A stretch of DNA of 64,000 nucleotides, from NCBI RefSeq assembly GCF_019320115.1, contig NC_089591.1, positions 57,288,078 to 57,352,077 on the forward strand. Reading direction: 5' to 3'. This DNA comes from Miscanthus floridulus (Eukaryota > Streptophyta > Magnoliopsida > Poales > Poaceae). Both the position numbers and the translations under genes were made by a program. Positions 33,022 to 44,800 of the stretch are shown here, one piece after another. Within the stretch, counting starts at the first letter, position 1. Each line of letters begins with the position of its first letter. Under the pieces are notes generated by a model. That model did no database searches and had not been told where the DNA came from. It saw only the letters and a list, made by a program, of their open reading frames with translations.

Positions 33022-34489
33022 ATGCAGCTCGGTAGATTCATTGCCGCCTCCATGGTCCTCGCCGTCGTTGTTTCCCTCGCCGCCGTCCTCCCTATCGCTC
33101 GCGCTGAGATCAAGACGACGCCCATTGTCTCCGACTCGCGCTCCGTCATCCTGTTCGAGGAGTTCGGCTTCAGGCGCGGCGGCCACGCCACTGTCTCAGC
33201 CACCGGCATCTCATGGAGGGTCCCCGAGGGTTCCCAGCTGCAGGCCGTGGACACGACGCTCATGGGCTTCTTCCTCATCTCCAACTCCCTCTTCTACAAG
33301 ATCAACAACGAGTCCGACTACGCCGAGGCCACCGGCGGCGCCTTCTGCCCGCTCACGAGCAAGTACGTGCAGCGGCTCTTCCTGTTCAAGGAGGTGGCGC
33401 CCGACGGCACGGGGCGGGGCTCCCTGACCATCGACTCCGACGACCAGTACACGGTGCTGTTCAGCAGCTGCCAGGAGGGCGTGGAGGTCACCATGGAGGT
33501 GCGCACCGAGATGTACAACCTGCGGCGCTCCGGCGCCCGGGAGTACCTCCCCGTGGGCCTGCTGCCGCTGCCGTGGATCTTCGCGGCCGCGGCCGCGGTG
33601 CACTTCACGTTCCTGGGCACGTGGATGCTGGTCTGCGTCAAGCACCGCAGGACCGCGGAGCGTATCCACGCCGTGATGGGCGCGCTGCTGCTGTTCAAGG
33701 CGCTCAAGCTCGCGTGCGCCGCCGAGGACCAGTGGTACGTGGAGCGCACCGGCACGCCGCACGGGTGGGACGTCGCCTTCTACGTGTTCGGCTTCTTCAA
33801 GGGCATCCTGCTCTTCACCGTCATCGTGCTCATCGGCACCGGCTGGTCCTTCTTGAAACCTTACCTCCAGGTGCATGAGCATGCATGCGTCGTCGTCGTC
33901 ATCGTTTGATCCTCCGATCGATCCGTGCTGCATCTGCATGCAACGATCACCAACGATATATCATACGTGCGTGCGTGCGTGCGTGCAGGAGCGCGAGAAG
34001 AACGTGCTGATGATCATCATACCCCTGCAAGTGATCGAGAACATCGCGTCGGCGGTGATCGGGGAGACGGGGCCGGCGGGGAGGGACTGGCTGGCGTGGA
34101 ACCAGATCTTCCTCCTGGTGGACGTCATCTGCTGCTGCGCGGTCTTCTTCCCCATCATCTGGTCCATCCGCAACCTGCGGGAGGCGTCCAAGACCGACGG
34201 CAAGGCGGCGCGGAACCTCCAGAAGCTGACCCTCTTTAAGCAGTTCTACCTGGTGGTGGTGTGCTACCTCTACTTCACGCGGATCGCCGCGTCGGCCGTC
34301 GCCGCCGTGCTCAGCTACAAGTACCAGTGGGCCGTCAATGTCTCCATCGAGACGGCCAGCCTTGCCTTCTATGTGTTCGTGTTCTACAACTTCCAGCCCG
34401 TGGAGAAGAATCCCTACCTGTACGTCGGTGACGATGAAGAAGAAGCCGCGGGTGGGCAGCTTGAGATGGAGAGCACCTTTGAGATCTGA
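33022..34489 (+). CDS. GPR107 / lung seven-transmembrane receptor family protein
   Basis: Two exons, 33022-33870 and 33989-34489, join in phase and give 449 residues, the usual length for plant members (CAND6/7 type). MQLGRFIAASMVLAVVVSLA looks like a signal peptide, followed by a lumenal domain of about 155 residues with two conserved-looking Cys (FCPLTSK, SSCQEG). Seven hydrophobic segments follow, near residues 186-208, 220-238, 254-280, 290-308, 320-342, 365-390 and 400-420, beginning LPWIFAAAAAVHFTFLGTWM and ending SLAFYVFVFYNFQPVE. The C-tail is acidic (GDDEEEAAGG). Family members are Golgi/endosomal membrane proteins or candidate G-protein-coupled receptors. Third-position GC is high, as in many grass genes, and no break is seen. 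Confidence 0.9.
33964..33988 (+). repeat. (GTGC)n tract at the intron's 3' splice site
   Basis: TACGTGCGTGCGTGCGTGCG repeats end in TGCAG, the acceptor of the only intron (33871-33988). The repeat takes the place of a pyrimidine tract. If the intron is retained, translation stops at 33907-33909. Confidence 0.8.
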
Positions 34490-34824
34490 TGAGAGACATG
34501 CATCATGTACGTGATCAATGTCCTGTTCTCTCTCTCCAAGTTTTGTATAGTTAATATACAGTACTACGAACAACCTGATATGATTTTGATATTTTTCCGG
34601 TCGCCTAAAATGTCCTAATCTTTTCAGTCATAATATATAAGATTAATTAATTAGGAATCAATAAGTTCTGGTGCCTGGTCTTTTTATGCATGGGTCTTTG
34701 GCGTTCTTTTCTAAGAATGATCCAATATATACTACAGTACTTCACCCCTAATTTCGATACCGCACAACATATTACCAAGAGCCAATTCTACCTCCAACAC
34801 ATCTGCACAACAACGGCCACCGAG
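34490..34824. other. 3' flank of the GPR107-like gene
   Basis: AT-rich DNA holds the 3' untranslated region and intergenic sequence up to the Mutator-like element. No gene was found. Its last nine bases, GCCACCGAG (34816-34824), form the left target duplication of that element. Confidence 0.5.
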
Positions 34825-35095
34825 AATTTTTTTTAATTTTAACACTTTTTTGATAACTAATTTTAAATCTAATACTGCAAGTTTTTTTTTAAAACTAACA
34901 CTTTTGGCCGTGCCTATTGCCCTGGCGCGGCCAAATGCCTGTGCCGCGCCATGCATGGTGGCGCGGCAGAGGTCTGACGTGGCGACGACCGGTTTCGGTG
35001 ACCGTTGACGTGGCAGCTCTTGCTGCGCCACCTACCTTGGCGCGGCAGTGCCACACCCTGATCCATGGCGCGGCAGAGCCGAATAAATATCGCGC
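34825..35095. repeat. Left terminal inverted repeat of the MULE
   Basis: It matches the complement of 38950-39216 with roughly 10% differences. It contains GC-rich palindromic phrases such as GCGCGGC and GCCGCGCC. Similarity ends shortly after GAATAAATATCGCG. Confidence 0.8.
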
Positions 35096-35844
35096 CCAGT
35101 CCCGCCTGCCCGAGCAGCAAGCCCGCGTGGCCACCGCGCTCGCCGCCCGGCCGGCGGTACCTGAACGGTTTAATCCGAACGCGTCGCGCCGATAGTGGGA
35201 GTTATTCTAAGTATTGCTTAACGTAAAATCAATAGTAGATTTGTTTCTGTCTTTTGTTGAATTTTTTTCACGGCCGAATAGAGAATTTGATAAGTCAATG
35301 ATTTGTTTTTCCGTCTTTCATAATACGGTTAACCACCAATTTAACTAATCGATTATGAAAAATTGCCACCGGCGTCGAGATACGCCGGGACTGCCGGTTC
35401 CCGAACTAGTTGGTACTTAATCTCGCCGGCAGTGCTGCCGCGACGCAAAGAAACAAATATGAAACAGATAAATAAAGTCCGTGCGCAAGTTGACAAGCTG
35501 GCACATAATATTTTCATTGTTTTGACATAAGTTTGACATAACATAACCAAATAACCCCGCAAGTTTCGGACGTCAATATTCGTTTGACCTAACAAACTAA
35601 GACCCAGGAGTGTAAGGATCCCTCAGACGCCTCTGTCTCTTCGGATTTGTTGACAACACATTAGGAGTATAGCCAACGTCGGTATGGTCGCGTCGACGGT
35701 GCGTACGGCTCGTACCCTACAAGTATATGATACGCACGATTACTTATAATTATTTATGATCGTTAGTTCATGGAGCCTACGTATTTAAATAAACAATCTT
35801 TGATAGTACCTGTGAGGCTCCTTGGGTACCAAGCGGGGCACTAC

Positions 35845-38255
35845 CTAGCTGAGACATGCCGATCTCGTCCTGCAGCCAACCGTCCCACTAGTCGTGCTGT
35901 CTGCGGAAGCCCGGGGGGCGTCGTCATCGTTGTCCTCGGTTGCAGGGTCCTTCCCAGCGCTATGATGTGGTGGTGTACGCACCGCGGAAGTGGCACCTGT
36001 CATCTGCTGAGAAGAGCCGGCTGATGTCCTCAAAGAGGCTGAAGACGTGGCACCCGACCGCGCCGGGAGTGGCGGTTCCTCATAAGGAGTGTCCATGCAG
36101 CTCAGCTTCTGAGCTAGCTTCCTGCAGCTCTTCTTCACCTTCTGTATAAATAGACGTTAAAGTTAGTGTATTTCGCAAACGCATATACACTGAACAAACA
36201 TTTTCTGAACGGACAAGTTTATGTTTACCTCCACAAAAGCCGCGAGAACGCCTGGCCTCAGCCCTCTAGACTCGTGAAGCCAGTATGCTACTTCGTTGGA
36301 CAGCCTCGATAATTGTGTCGCCTGGGTACAGAAACGCGGTTGAATAATTTTAGTATACATACTTAATACCAAATGGATAACAAATTGTACCATTCAAGTA
36401 TCTTACCACGTATCTTTGTAGCGGGGCTCTCTGTAGCTGTGTGTCATCCCTAGTGGTAACGTCGTACACATCTTCGATGACATCTTCCTCCGAGTCCTCG
36501 TCAACCGCCACGTTAGTGTACGGGGCTTGATATGTGTCCTCGTAGACCTATGAAGCCAGCGCAGGTACTCGTCGAAGGTGTGCTGGTCGTGTGGAGGACC
36601 CACATGGACCTGATGTCGTACCCTGTTCTGCCACAAATGGATGCGCGAGCTGTGTGTCACGCGCCAATCCTTGGTCTTGTACCTCTTCCTGCGGTCATAC
36701 CTATAACAAAACGATGTTAGTTGTACCACACACCTCTGGATTGTAGCATTGTTATTAATCGATAATGCACCCGTGCAATTCTTGGTTGGTGGAGTAAAGC
36801 GGTGGTGGGCAGCCTGTCATTCTCCCAAACTGTCTACAGACCCGAATGGGCAAGTGAATCTCGATCACATGGAAGAAAATAAGAGGGATGTCGCAGCGAT
36901 ACTCGTTTGACTTGTCTCTAGTGACAGGACTAAGATAGTCCTAGAGCTCCGGAGCATCCCAAGGACACCAATACACCTAAAATTTCGTAATAGAGTTAGG
37001 TTGTGATATAGTGTAGATTGAACAAGACACAGTTATGATAGTAAAAAGAGCGTAACCTGGTAATGTGTCAGGATGTCGAGACCGTTCGTGTACTCCCTGT
37101 ACTTGCGCCACGCATTCCCTCTAACTAACGCTGATTCCATCCAGATATACAGAGCTGTAGGGAGTGTATCCTGCCCGTTCCATCGCTGTATTGAACACGA
37201 TAATAAATTAGCCATTAATAATGAATTCATATGTAACTGCCTCCAAGAATATAGTGAACCGAAGTACTTACTGGTAAACCATTATTAAGGGGCCTCCCAA
37301 CGGGCCATCGTTCCAAACATCACACCTGAAGTAGGTACGAGCAACCCCCAAGGTTCACATATCCTGAGGTGCGACAGCAGGCAACGCATAGCTGTCGATA
37401 CGTCCATGCTAGGACTGTGCTGCTCCAGCTGTACGTCGCTATGTTCTCCCACGACTGTCGTAGTATGTCAAGGAACATCCAGCTGATCGTGTTGCTCGAG
37501 GCGTCTGGGAAGAGGAAAGCATCAAGAAAGTGCCAGAGCCACACACGAGTGAACCTGTCGATCAGAGCCTCCTCAGCCTGTGGGTCCAAGTAATCAAAGC
37601 GCTCCGTGATCCAGGACAACGAAACCCCAAAACTTTTCCTAAAATTGACCAAAGAAAATGAGACCCCATGGCTGCAGGAAAGCAATGCAAGTATTAAATA
37701 GGCTTGAATTACTCACTTATTTTTCTTGGAAGCATCGTCTTCCGGTGGAAGAAAGCCAGTAAACTAAGCCACCAGCTCCCTCCAGTGATCGTTGTCAACT
37801 ATCCCTATCACTGGAAGTCCCCCCAACCGAAGGCCTAAAATAGCCTTCACGTCCTGCAACGTCAAGGTCATCTCGCCACAAGGTAGGTGTAACATGTGGG
37901 TCTCAGGCCTCCACCTGTTATAAGAATAGAACGACTGTTAGTTGCCTCAAATTTGTTAGAAGAAAGTTTACGTACAAAGAATGCACTCGCACCTGTCTAC
38001 AGCTGTAGTAAGTAGTGCTGGGTCAAGGGACGGAAGACCGTGGTTGACAACACGGACAAGCTCGAGGAAGCCGGCACGCCGTATATACGGCGCATAACGT
38101 TCGTCCCACTGGTGCGCCCTGGTGTGCGTGCAGGGCCTCAAAGGAGGCAAGGCCACCTCTGCGTCACTGTCACTCAAGATGTGTGCTCGGTGCTGGTCGT
38201 CGTACTCCACCTCAAGAATGGGGTACAACGGGTGCTGCGTGGGAGGAGCCACCAT
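35845..38255 (-). pseudogene. Plant mobile domain (PMD, aminotransferase-like) gene in the MULE
   Basis: Exon 1 (38255-37993) runs from MVAPPTQHPLYPILEVEYDD to FLELVRVVNHGLPSLDPALL and TTAVDR. Exon 2 (from 37914) reads in phase WRPETHMLHLPCGEMTLTLQ then DVKAILGLRLGGLPVIG, the PMD signature. Later blocks are GVSLSWITERFDYLDPQAEE, WLWHFLDAFLFPD and YSWSSTVLAWTYRQLCVA, WNGQDTLPTALYIWMESALV, IPLIFFHVIEIHLPIRVCRQFG, WRVTHSSRIHLWQNRVR with HTFDEYLRWLH, then LSRLSNEVAYWLHESRGLRP and a serine/threonine-rich tail ending at a TAG near 35845. Breaks are an in-frame TAG at 37764-37766 and a one-base frameshift near 36545, so it is a recent-looking pseudogene. PMD proteins such as MAIN/MAIL1 affect silencing and genome stability, and others live in transposons. 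Confidence 0.8.
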
Positions 38256-38329
38256 GTTACGAATTGATAAACAAAGCGTTAGAGTATTCAAATTAACAAA
38301 ATTTAAATTAATATTAGTAAGTTCACAAA

Positions 38330-38790
38330 CAAATCACTAACCTCACTATCCTAAATCCCTAAACCCAAAATCCTAACTATACTAGATAATAAATACATAA
38401 TCAATCCCTAAAATACCTAAAGCCTTTTGGGTTTAGAGTAAACTAGTATATATACCCAAAATCCCTAACTAAATAACTAACTATAAACTAAATAATAAAT
38501 ACATAAACAATCCCTAAACCCAAAATCCTAACTATACTAGAACACACAACCTCAAACCTACGTAAATCACAAACAAATTCACTAACCTAACTATCCTAAA
38601 TCACTAACTATCATAAATCAATACCAATCATAAAACCCTATCTATCCTAAATTACTAACTATCCTAAATCACTAATTATCCTAAATCAATAATAATCAAA
38701 AAAATATGAAATCAACCCTAACTATCATAAATTACTAACTATCCTAAATCACTAATTATCCTAAATCAATAATAAGCAAAAAAAAATATG
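38330..38790. repeat. Low-complexity CTAAATC/CTAACTATC-rich tract
   Basis: About 460 bases in which degenerate units of roughly 19 bases (ACTATCCTAAATCACTAACT-like) recur many times, mixed with CCCTAAACCC-like phrases. It lies between the right TIR and the PMD gene start, where that gene's promoter should be. Confidence 0.7.
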
Positions 38791-38949
38791 AAATCGAGAG
38801 GAGGTATCTTAGGAGCGGGCGGCCTTGACGCGCCGGCATTCGTGGCGTGGCCGGCGCGGGCGCTGCGTGGCGGGAGTGGCCGGGCGCAGTGTGGTCGGGC
38901 GGGCGAGGCCGGGCGGGCGCTGGCGGCAGGTGGGCGGGCGGCCGGCCAC

Positions 38950-39216
38950 GCGGTATTTATTCAGCTCTGTCGCGCCATGGATCAAGGCACGGCACTGTCG
39001 CGCCAAGGTAGGTGGCGCGGCAAGAGCTGCCACGTCAATGATCACCGAAAGCGGTCGTCGCCACATTAGACCTCTGCCGCGCCACCATGCATGGCGCGGC
39101 ATAGGCATTTGGCCGCACCAGGGCAATAGGCGCGGCCAAAAGTGTTAGTTTGAAGAAAACTTACAGTGTTAGATTTAAAATTAGTTATCAAAAAGTGTTA
39201 AAATTAAAAAAAAATG
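38950..39216. repeat. Right terminal inverted repeat of the MULE
   Basis: This is the complement of 34825-35095. Inside it (38800-38950) lies a GC-rich stretch with GGCGGGC repeats that has no left-end counterpart. Confidence 0.8.
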
Positions 39217-39480
39217 ACCACCGAGTGGTCAGTGTAGGCTCAATATCTCTCCTTGGGGTGGTTAGAGTTTGAGTCTCAAGGGACTCACTCTTTATTTGTG
39301 ATTTCGGCCGCAATGACAAAAGGAGAAAAAAACTCCCTCGTCTGCCTCACATCTATAGCACAGGTCTCTGGCCAGTTCATCTCATGGAGCTACGGTATGA
39401 CTGTGTATAGGTGGGGTAGGGGTTTAGGGGTTTTCTCGATTTGCATGAGAAGATCTTCTTCTTAAGCCGAAATACCCGGG
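39217..39480 (+). mobile_element. SINE-like sequence, cut by the A2 insertion
   Basis: It starts ACCACCGAGTGGTCAGTG, and AGAGTTTGAGTCTCAAG at 39267 resembles a pol III B box. The later phrases CTATAGCACAGGTCTCTGG, TGACTGTGTATAGGTGGGG and GGGGTTTTCTCG are ones I associate with the LINE-derived 3' half of maize-type SINEs. The usual A-rich or T-rich end is missing because the A2 LTR begins at 39481. The family name is from memory and uncertain. Confidence 0.4.
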
Positions 39481-39886
39481 TGTCGATGTTTGACCACCGA
39501 TAGCCTACCACGGGGGTCCCCGAGGCAGTATGTTCGGGCTTCAGCGTATGCAGAACTCGACGGTTAACGCAAGAGACAGTCGATTTATCTTGGTTCGGGC
39601 CCTCAATCTTCGATCGAGTAATAGCCCTACGTCCAGTCGGCGTTAGCCTTTGCATTGGATTGATTGTTAAGTGTTGTGTCGTACAATTGTACTCTAAAAA
39701 AACCCCGATCCAAGGAGCCCTGCCCTCCTTTATATAGTCAGGAGGGTAGAATTTTAGTCGGTTTATAATTAGAGTTCCTAGTAGGATTATAGAATAATAC
39801 TGCTACTAAGATTACAGAGGAAGAATCCTAATTAGACTAGGTCTTCTCCCTTCCTTGTGGGGTATCCTGTGGGTCCCACATCGACA
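39481..39886 (-). repeat. 3' LTR of A2 (406 bp)
   Basis: In plus orientation it begins TGTCGATGTTTGACC and ends CCCACATCGACA, the complement of the A1 LTR with extra bases around TACAATTGTACTCTAAAAAA near 39685. The polypurine complement AGCCCCCGAGCAC follows. A TATA box (TATATAAAGG on the minus strand) is at about 39728-39737. Confidence 0.9.
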
Positions 39887-41695
39887 AGCCCCCGAGCACT
39901 TCATGGTTGAGTTCTAGAAGCCTCGTCTTGTTCCTTCAAGTCTCGTCGAGCAGGAACAAGCGTCGTCTGAGTGCTTTCTTGAGCGAAACCATGTAGCGAT
40001 TCATGAGATCTTTACGTGGTGTGTACCTTTTTTGAAGAAAAAAGTACTCCGATTTGGATGTAGCCCTCGAGCCTCCTGCTGTTTGGCACAAGAAGCTTGA
40101 GGGTCTTTTCTTGAAATCGCCCTGATTCTTTGTCGAAAGGCTCCCGAGCATATACCTGGGTTCTTATTGTCGAGTGGTCTTGATGTCGTCTGTTTTGAAG
40201 AAGTCTTCTAAGTGATGTGCGCTTTTTAAAGGAAAAAGTGCACTCACTGAGTGTAGCCGCCGAGCCTCTTGCTATTTGGAACAAAAAGTTGGAGGGTCTT
40301 GAATCTTATGTCATTTAAAAAACTGTTGTCTTGAAGTAGTTTTCTTGGTGACGTGCGCTTTTTGAAGGAAAAAGTGCACTCACAGAGTGTAGCCCCCGAG
40401 CCTCTTGCTATTTGAAACAAAAAAGTTGGAGGTTCTTGAATCTAGGTTGTTCAAAAGAACTGAGAACTTCTCCTGTTGCAGCCCCCGAGCATATATCCGG
40501 GTTGTTTTGTTCAGGGAGAACTTGGATATAGGGTTTTGGCATATTCTCTGGTAGTCTGTTGTTGTTAGATGTAGTTGTAAAGTGTGAATGTTGTTTGTTC
40601 ACGAGTTGTACAGTGTTGGTATATTCTTTCGAATATACTTGTCCTTGAGTATTGTTCCTTCACGCCCGAGTTCTTTTTCATTGAACTATGTCTTTTCACT
40701 GTGTCCTTTGTTAGGATTGTTTCATTTGTGCTCCTGGTCCATGTGCGCCGCTCCTTTGGTCTATAAATACCCTCCTGGAGTGCTGTTTTGATTCATTGAG
40801 CGTTTTGTTGCTTGTTCTGAAGTCTCTGTAGTCATGAATATGGTAGTTTGTGAAGTAGAGCAGCTCCCAAACGTATTTTGCGGTTCCTGTGTGTCTTACC
40901 ATAGCTGGAGGGAGTTTTGTGATAGGGATTAGAGGTAGGCTAATCCCACAGCATCATTGTACTTGGAAGTATGTGGCGGTAGTTGGAGGGAGTCTTGTGA
41001 TATGGGATGCGATCCTTCATCTGGCAGTTCTGGGTTGATCCTCGTCGCCTGCCCTGAGGCTGTCCGGTGCAGATTAGCATCATATCCATCATCACATTGG
41101 ACTTGGGTAAACAGATGCCTGCCGGCCTTCTCTGCTCCATGTTGTCCCATCATGCTATTGATTTCCGCCTTGGATGCACAACGCCCATCCTTTGAAGAAA
41201 ACAGTGTAGTCGAGGGCAGGTTCTCCTGCCGAGTAGCAATTTGGAACGCGTAGTCATTCCAGAGCCTAGCCGTGTCTGGGTTCCTCTTTGCTACTTTGCT
41301 TTTCATGGTACCGAGTTCGTTGGGTCTTGTAAGATGTGTAATATTCTATTTTTGAAACTATTTATAATGGAAAGAATCTTGTCTTCTGAGTTGCAATTCT
41401 TTATTTTCCTGTTGTCCTGGTTGTTGATGAGATTTCCGAGTTCTTTCTATAAGGACCAGGTTGTTGCGCTCCTTGTGAGATAACCCTTCTTTGCTTTATT
41501 GTTGGTGAGTTCTTTTTGTGGTGATATGATAATTCTACCGTGGTGCTGGATGGATAAGTCTGAAATCTACCTGTTGAACTGTACCATTTTGTGGATTTGA
41601 GCCGTCCATCGCTTTAGCTACGTCGGTAAATGGACCATTGCGTCCTCATGCTGTGTTAAAATGGGCCTGGTGGGCCGCGTTTTTACCGGTGTAAA
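39887..41695 (-). other. A2 region between 3' LTR and antisense gene, with repeated GTAGCCCCCGAG motifs
   Basis: The counterpart of 30280-32055 in A1. Variants of AGTGTAGCCCCCGAGCCTC recur near 40062, 40252, 40389 and 40479, each next to a TTGAAGGAAAAAGTGCACTC-like phrase. I see no protein gene that is not a shadow. Confidence 0.6.
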
Positions 41696-41698
41696 ATC

Positions 41699-41708
41699 TA
41701 TTTAAAGG
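41699..41708 (+). promoter_or_regulatory. TATA-like box before the A2 antisense gene
   Basis: TATTTAAAGG lies about 150 bases upstream of ATG 41853, with the counterpart in A1 at 30268-30275. Confidence 0.5.
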
Positions 41709-41852
41709 CCTTTCTCCTCCTTTTCTTTGGTACCCTGCCTTTGTCTTGAAAACCCTAGCCTTCGCAATTCCGCCATTGCCATTGCTGCCACCATCTGAGC
41801 GCCATCGTCCGAGCCTTCTCTTTCCCCAGTGCCTTTTTGTTTCCGTTAGTTC

Positions 41853-44800
41853 ATGGCTGTGAGGGCTGCCCAGAAGGTTTGGCCGGCTCCGACAACGACT
41901 GAAGACCAGCTTCGTGAGCTTGTTGGCGATGGCCTGATCTAGAGCAAGGACATTGTTGAATGGAGGGCTCCGAGTGAGCATCGAGTCCCTGCTCCAGGTC
42001 CTGGTGAGATCATTCTCTTCGTTTCCTTTGTCTGTGCTGGGCTTTGCCTCCTAGCTTCTGCTTTTCTTCATCGGTTTCTCAGCTATTTTGGGATTAGCTT
42101 GAATCATCTTGCTCCCAATGCTGTTCTCTATCTTTCTGTCTTTGTTCATCTCTGTGAAACCTTCCTTGGAATTCCTCCTTGTCTTTCCCTCTTTCGTTAC
42201 TTCTTTCGTTCGAAGCCCCAACCTCGCCGTGATGACACCAGCGTTCTTGGTGGCTGCGAGATTCAGTTTCGCCAGGGTTTTAGAAGTAAATTCTTTGACT
42301 ATGACCTGGTTGATTCTGTAAGAGATTGGTGTGCTGACTGGTTTTATGCTGCCAACTTGATTCCTCCTCTTTCTGTTCACTCCCGGTCTGGTCTCTTGGT
42401 TAATGACCGATGGGAAAAGAACCCGTTGATGACTGCTGAGCTCCAGATGATCAAGCCCTTTCTCAAGAAGATTTACACTCTGAAGCAGCAAGGCTTGACC
42501 GGCTTCGGTATTATTTCAAGTTTTCTTCGCCGCCGAGTTCAACCTTTGAAGGAGCGTGGACATTACGGTTTTGAGTACTCTGGAGTGAAGGACCCTTCTC
42601 GTATGGTCCCTGCCCTTGAGTTCACCGATGAGGAAGTGCTCAAGCGTCTCCAAAAGATGCTGAAAGGAGTAAGCGTTGTTCTGCTTGTTGTCCTCGAGTA
42701 TAGCACAAAGAACCCGCCCCCTGTTGTGAGTTGTTCTTTTCTTTATTTGAGTACTTTTGATTCTCTTTCATTGTATCCACTTTTGCTTAATCTTATTTGC
42801 CTTGTCATTTTACTCTTTTATAGGAATTGCGGTGCAATTTCGCTGATCCAAGCCCCCTTGATGATCTCCCTGCAAATGTGGAGGCTAGGGGTAGTCTTGC
42901 TGGGGCGTCCTTGACCAGTAAGTTTCAAACTACCATTATGCTTCCTGGTGTTTCTTCCGCATTTTCTGACGTATATGAAGAGTATGTTCCTTGTCTAGTT
43001 CCTCGAGCACCTCGTACTTTTGGAAACAGGGAGCGAGCAGATAGTTCTTCTTCTGCTCCATCTACTGCCAAAAAGTCTCGCCAGTCGAGTACTCGTCCAG
43101 GTACTCCAGTTGTAGCTAGCATGCTCTTAGGTGAGCATATTAATACGCTCTGTCCTTTTGTTGTTTCTTTTTATCTTTGACCGAGTACTTTTGTACTTTT
43201 TAGCTAGAGCTATGGTGGCCTTGGTCGAGAGTGAGGAGGAAGAGGATGATGATGATGCCCTCGTCACTCATCGGTGAGTTCTTTTCTTGTTTCCTTGTTG
43301 TTGAAACCCTCTTCTTGTTTTGACTTTGGGCTTGTTCTCTTGTAGTAGGCGGCCATCTGGTTCGAGTTCTCCTAGGGCTCCAGCACATGTCATGCCGCTC
43401 CCGTCGCATGGTGGTTTGAGTTCTTTTGGGGCTCCAGTATAGGCCGCGTCGCTCCTGTCGTAGGGTGGCAGTGATGTTTTTGCTGCTGTGGTTCCCCCTG
43501 TGAGGTCTTCTTTTGGTTTCATGAAGAAGAAGATAGCTAAGTGAGTGCATTCTGGTTTTATTTCTTTGCTTCTGTTCCCCTTTTTTCTTATTCTTTTTTA
43601 GGAGTTTCCATGTCAACTTTTAGGTCTTCGTCTTCCCCGAGCCTCTAGTCAACTTCTTGTCAAACCTCTAGTGCGCCCTTGCGTACCGAGTCTCAGGACT
43701 CAGAATGCACGGTCGCCGAGGTGGCTGTGAGGGGGATGGAGTCTACAGCTGCCGATTTGTCGGCTCCTGAGGTGACCATGGCCATTGCTATGGGTTCATC
43801 TGAGGGATTGGCCGTGGCTTCCCAGGAGACTGCCCTGGTCGTGACTTCCTCGCCTTGGCCGGCTTCTCCCTCTCCTCTTCTTGCTCCCAGTGGTCCACCT
43901 TTAGCTGATGATATGGTGCAGCAGTTTGATGCCACTCATTGATTGTCGGAGCTAACCGTCGCCTAGGGAAGCTTATCGACCCTTGTGACTTCTTTTGGGG
44001 AAAGGCTCTAGGTAAATTTTTCAGTAGTTCTTTCTTTGGGTGTTTGTTTTTCTCCTATCCTCATTTCTTGTTTTTCTCTCTTTCTTTTTGCTCAGTCTTT
44101 TTCTCATGATCATACCGACTTCTTTTTCTTATCTGAGAATGAGAAAAAGTTGTCTTCTGAGGTGAGTACTCTGAAGACTAAGCTTGACCTCTGTCGGGCC
44201 GAGTTGGAGTCTAAGCGTCAGATGCATCAGAATGAGGAGAAGGCCCTCCGTGCCCGGGTAGTTGAGGTGGAAAAACAGCAGGATGCGGCTGCCCAGGAGG
44301 CCCTAAAAATATGGAGGCCATGAAGAAAGAGTGCCATGGTATCATGAGTTCTTTTTCGCTTCCCTTTGTATTCAAATTTTCTTTTCTGCTGACTTGTCTT
44401 TTCTTGTTTGGTCTAGCTCTCCGAGTTGAAAAGCAGAAGCTCTCGGAGGGTATTGAGGAGATGAAGATGCTCGCTCGAACTAGCCACAATAAGGCTAAGG
44501 AGGTAATTACTCAAGCTGAAGAAGAACTCACGCTTGCTAAATTGATTAGGCATGGAGCTGACAGAGATCTTGTGCAGGCCCAAAAGACCGTCGAGGACTT
44601 GACTGGCAAGTTGGCAACGGCTACTAAAAACTAGAAAGCTTTGTGGAAGCCGTTTCGGTCAGTAGCCGACCTTCTTCGGACTTCAGTAGACGATGGTCAT
44701 TCTTGGGCTCAATTCATTCTCCAAGTGCCGAGCCGTTTCCAGGAGTTTGTGAAGCGGTGTGCCCATCTTTGCACCAGGAACGTTCTTGCCCAAGTCCGGG

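Larger units (their letters stand above)
34825..39216 (-). mobile_element. Mutator-like (MULE-type) TIR element carrying a PMD gene
   Basis: 34825-35095 and the complement of about 38950-39216 align over roughly 265 bases (shared blocks TTAATTTTAACACTTTTT, GATAACTAATTTTAAATCTA, CTATTGCCCTGG, GCGCCATGCATGGTGGCGCG and ACGTGGCAGCTCTTG), forming long terminal inverted repeats. GCCACCGAG (34816-34824) and ACCACCGAG (39217-39225) flank them, an 8-of-9 match. Long TIRs plus about 9-bp duplications are the Mutator pattern. There is no MURA transposase. The cargo is a multi-exon plant mobile domain gene on the minus strand that fills most of the interior. Confidence 0.8.

Noticed and set aside
33211..33939. 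Long minus-strand and second plus-strand frames across the GPR107-like exon
   Set aside because: They are shadows of the high-GC coding exon and lack recognisable motifs.
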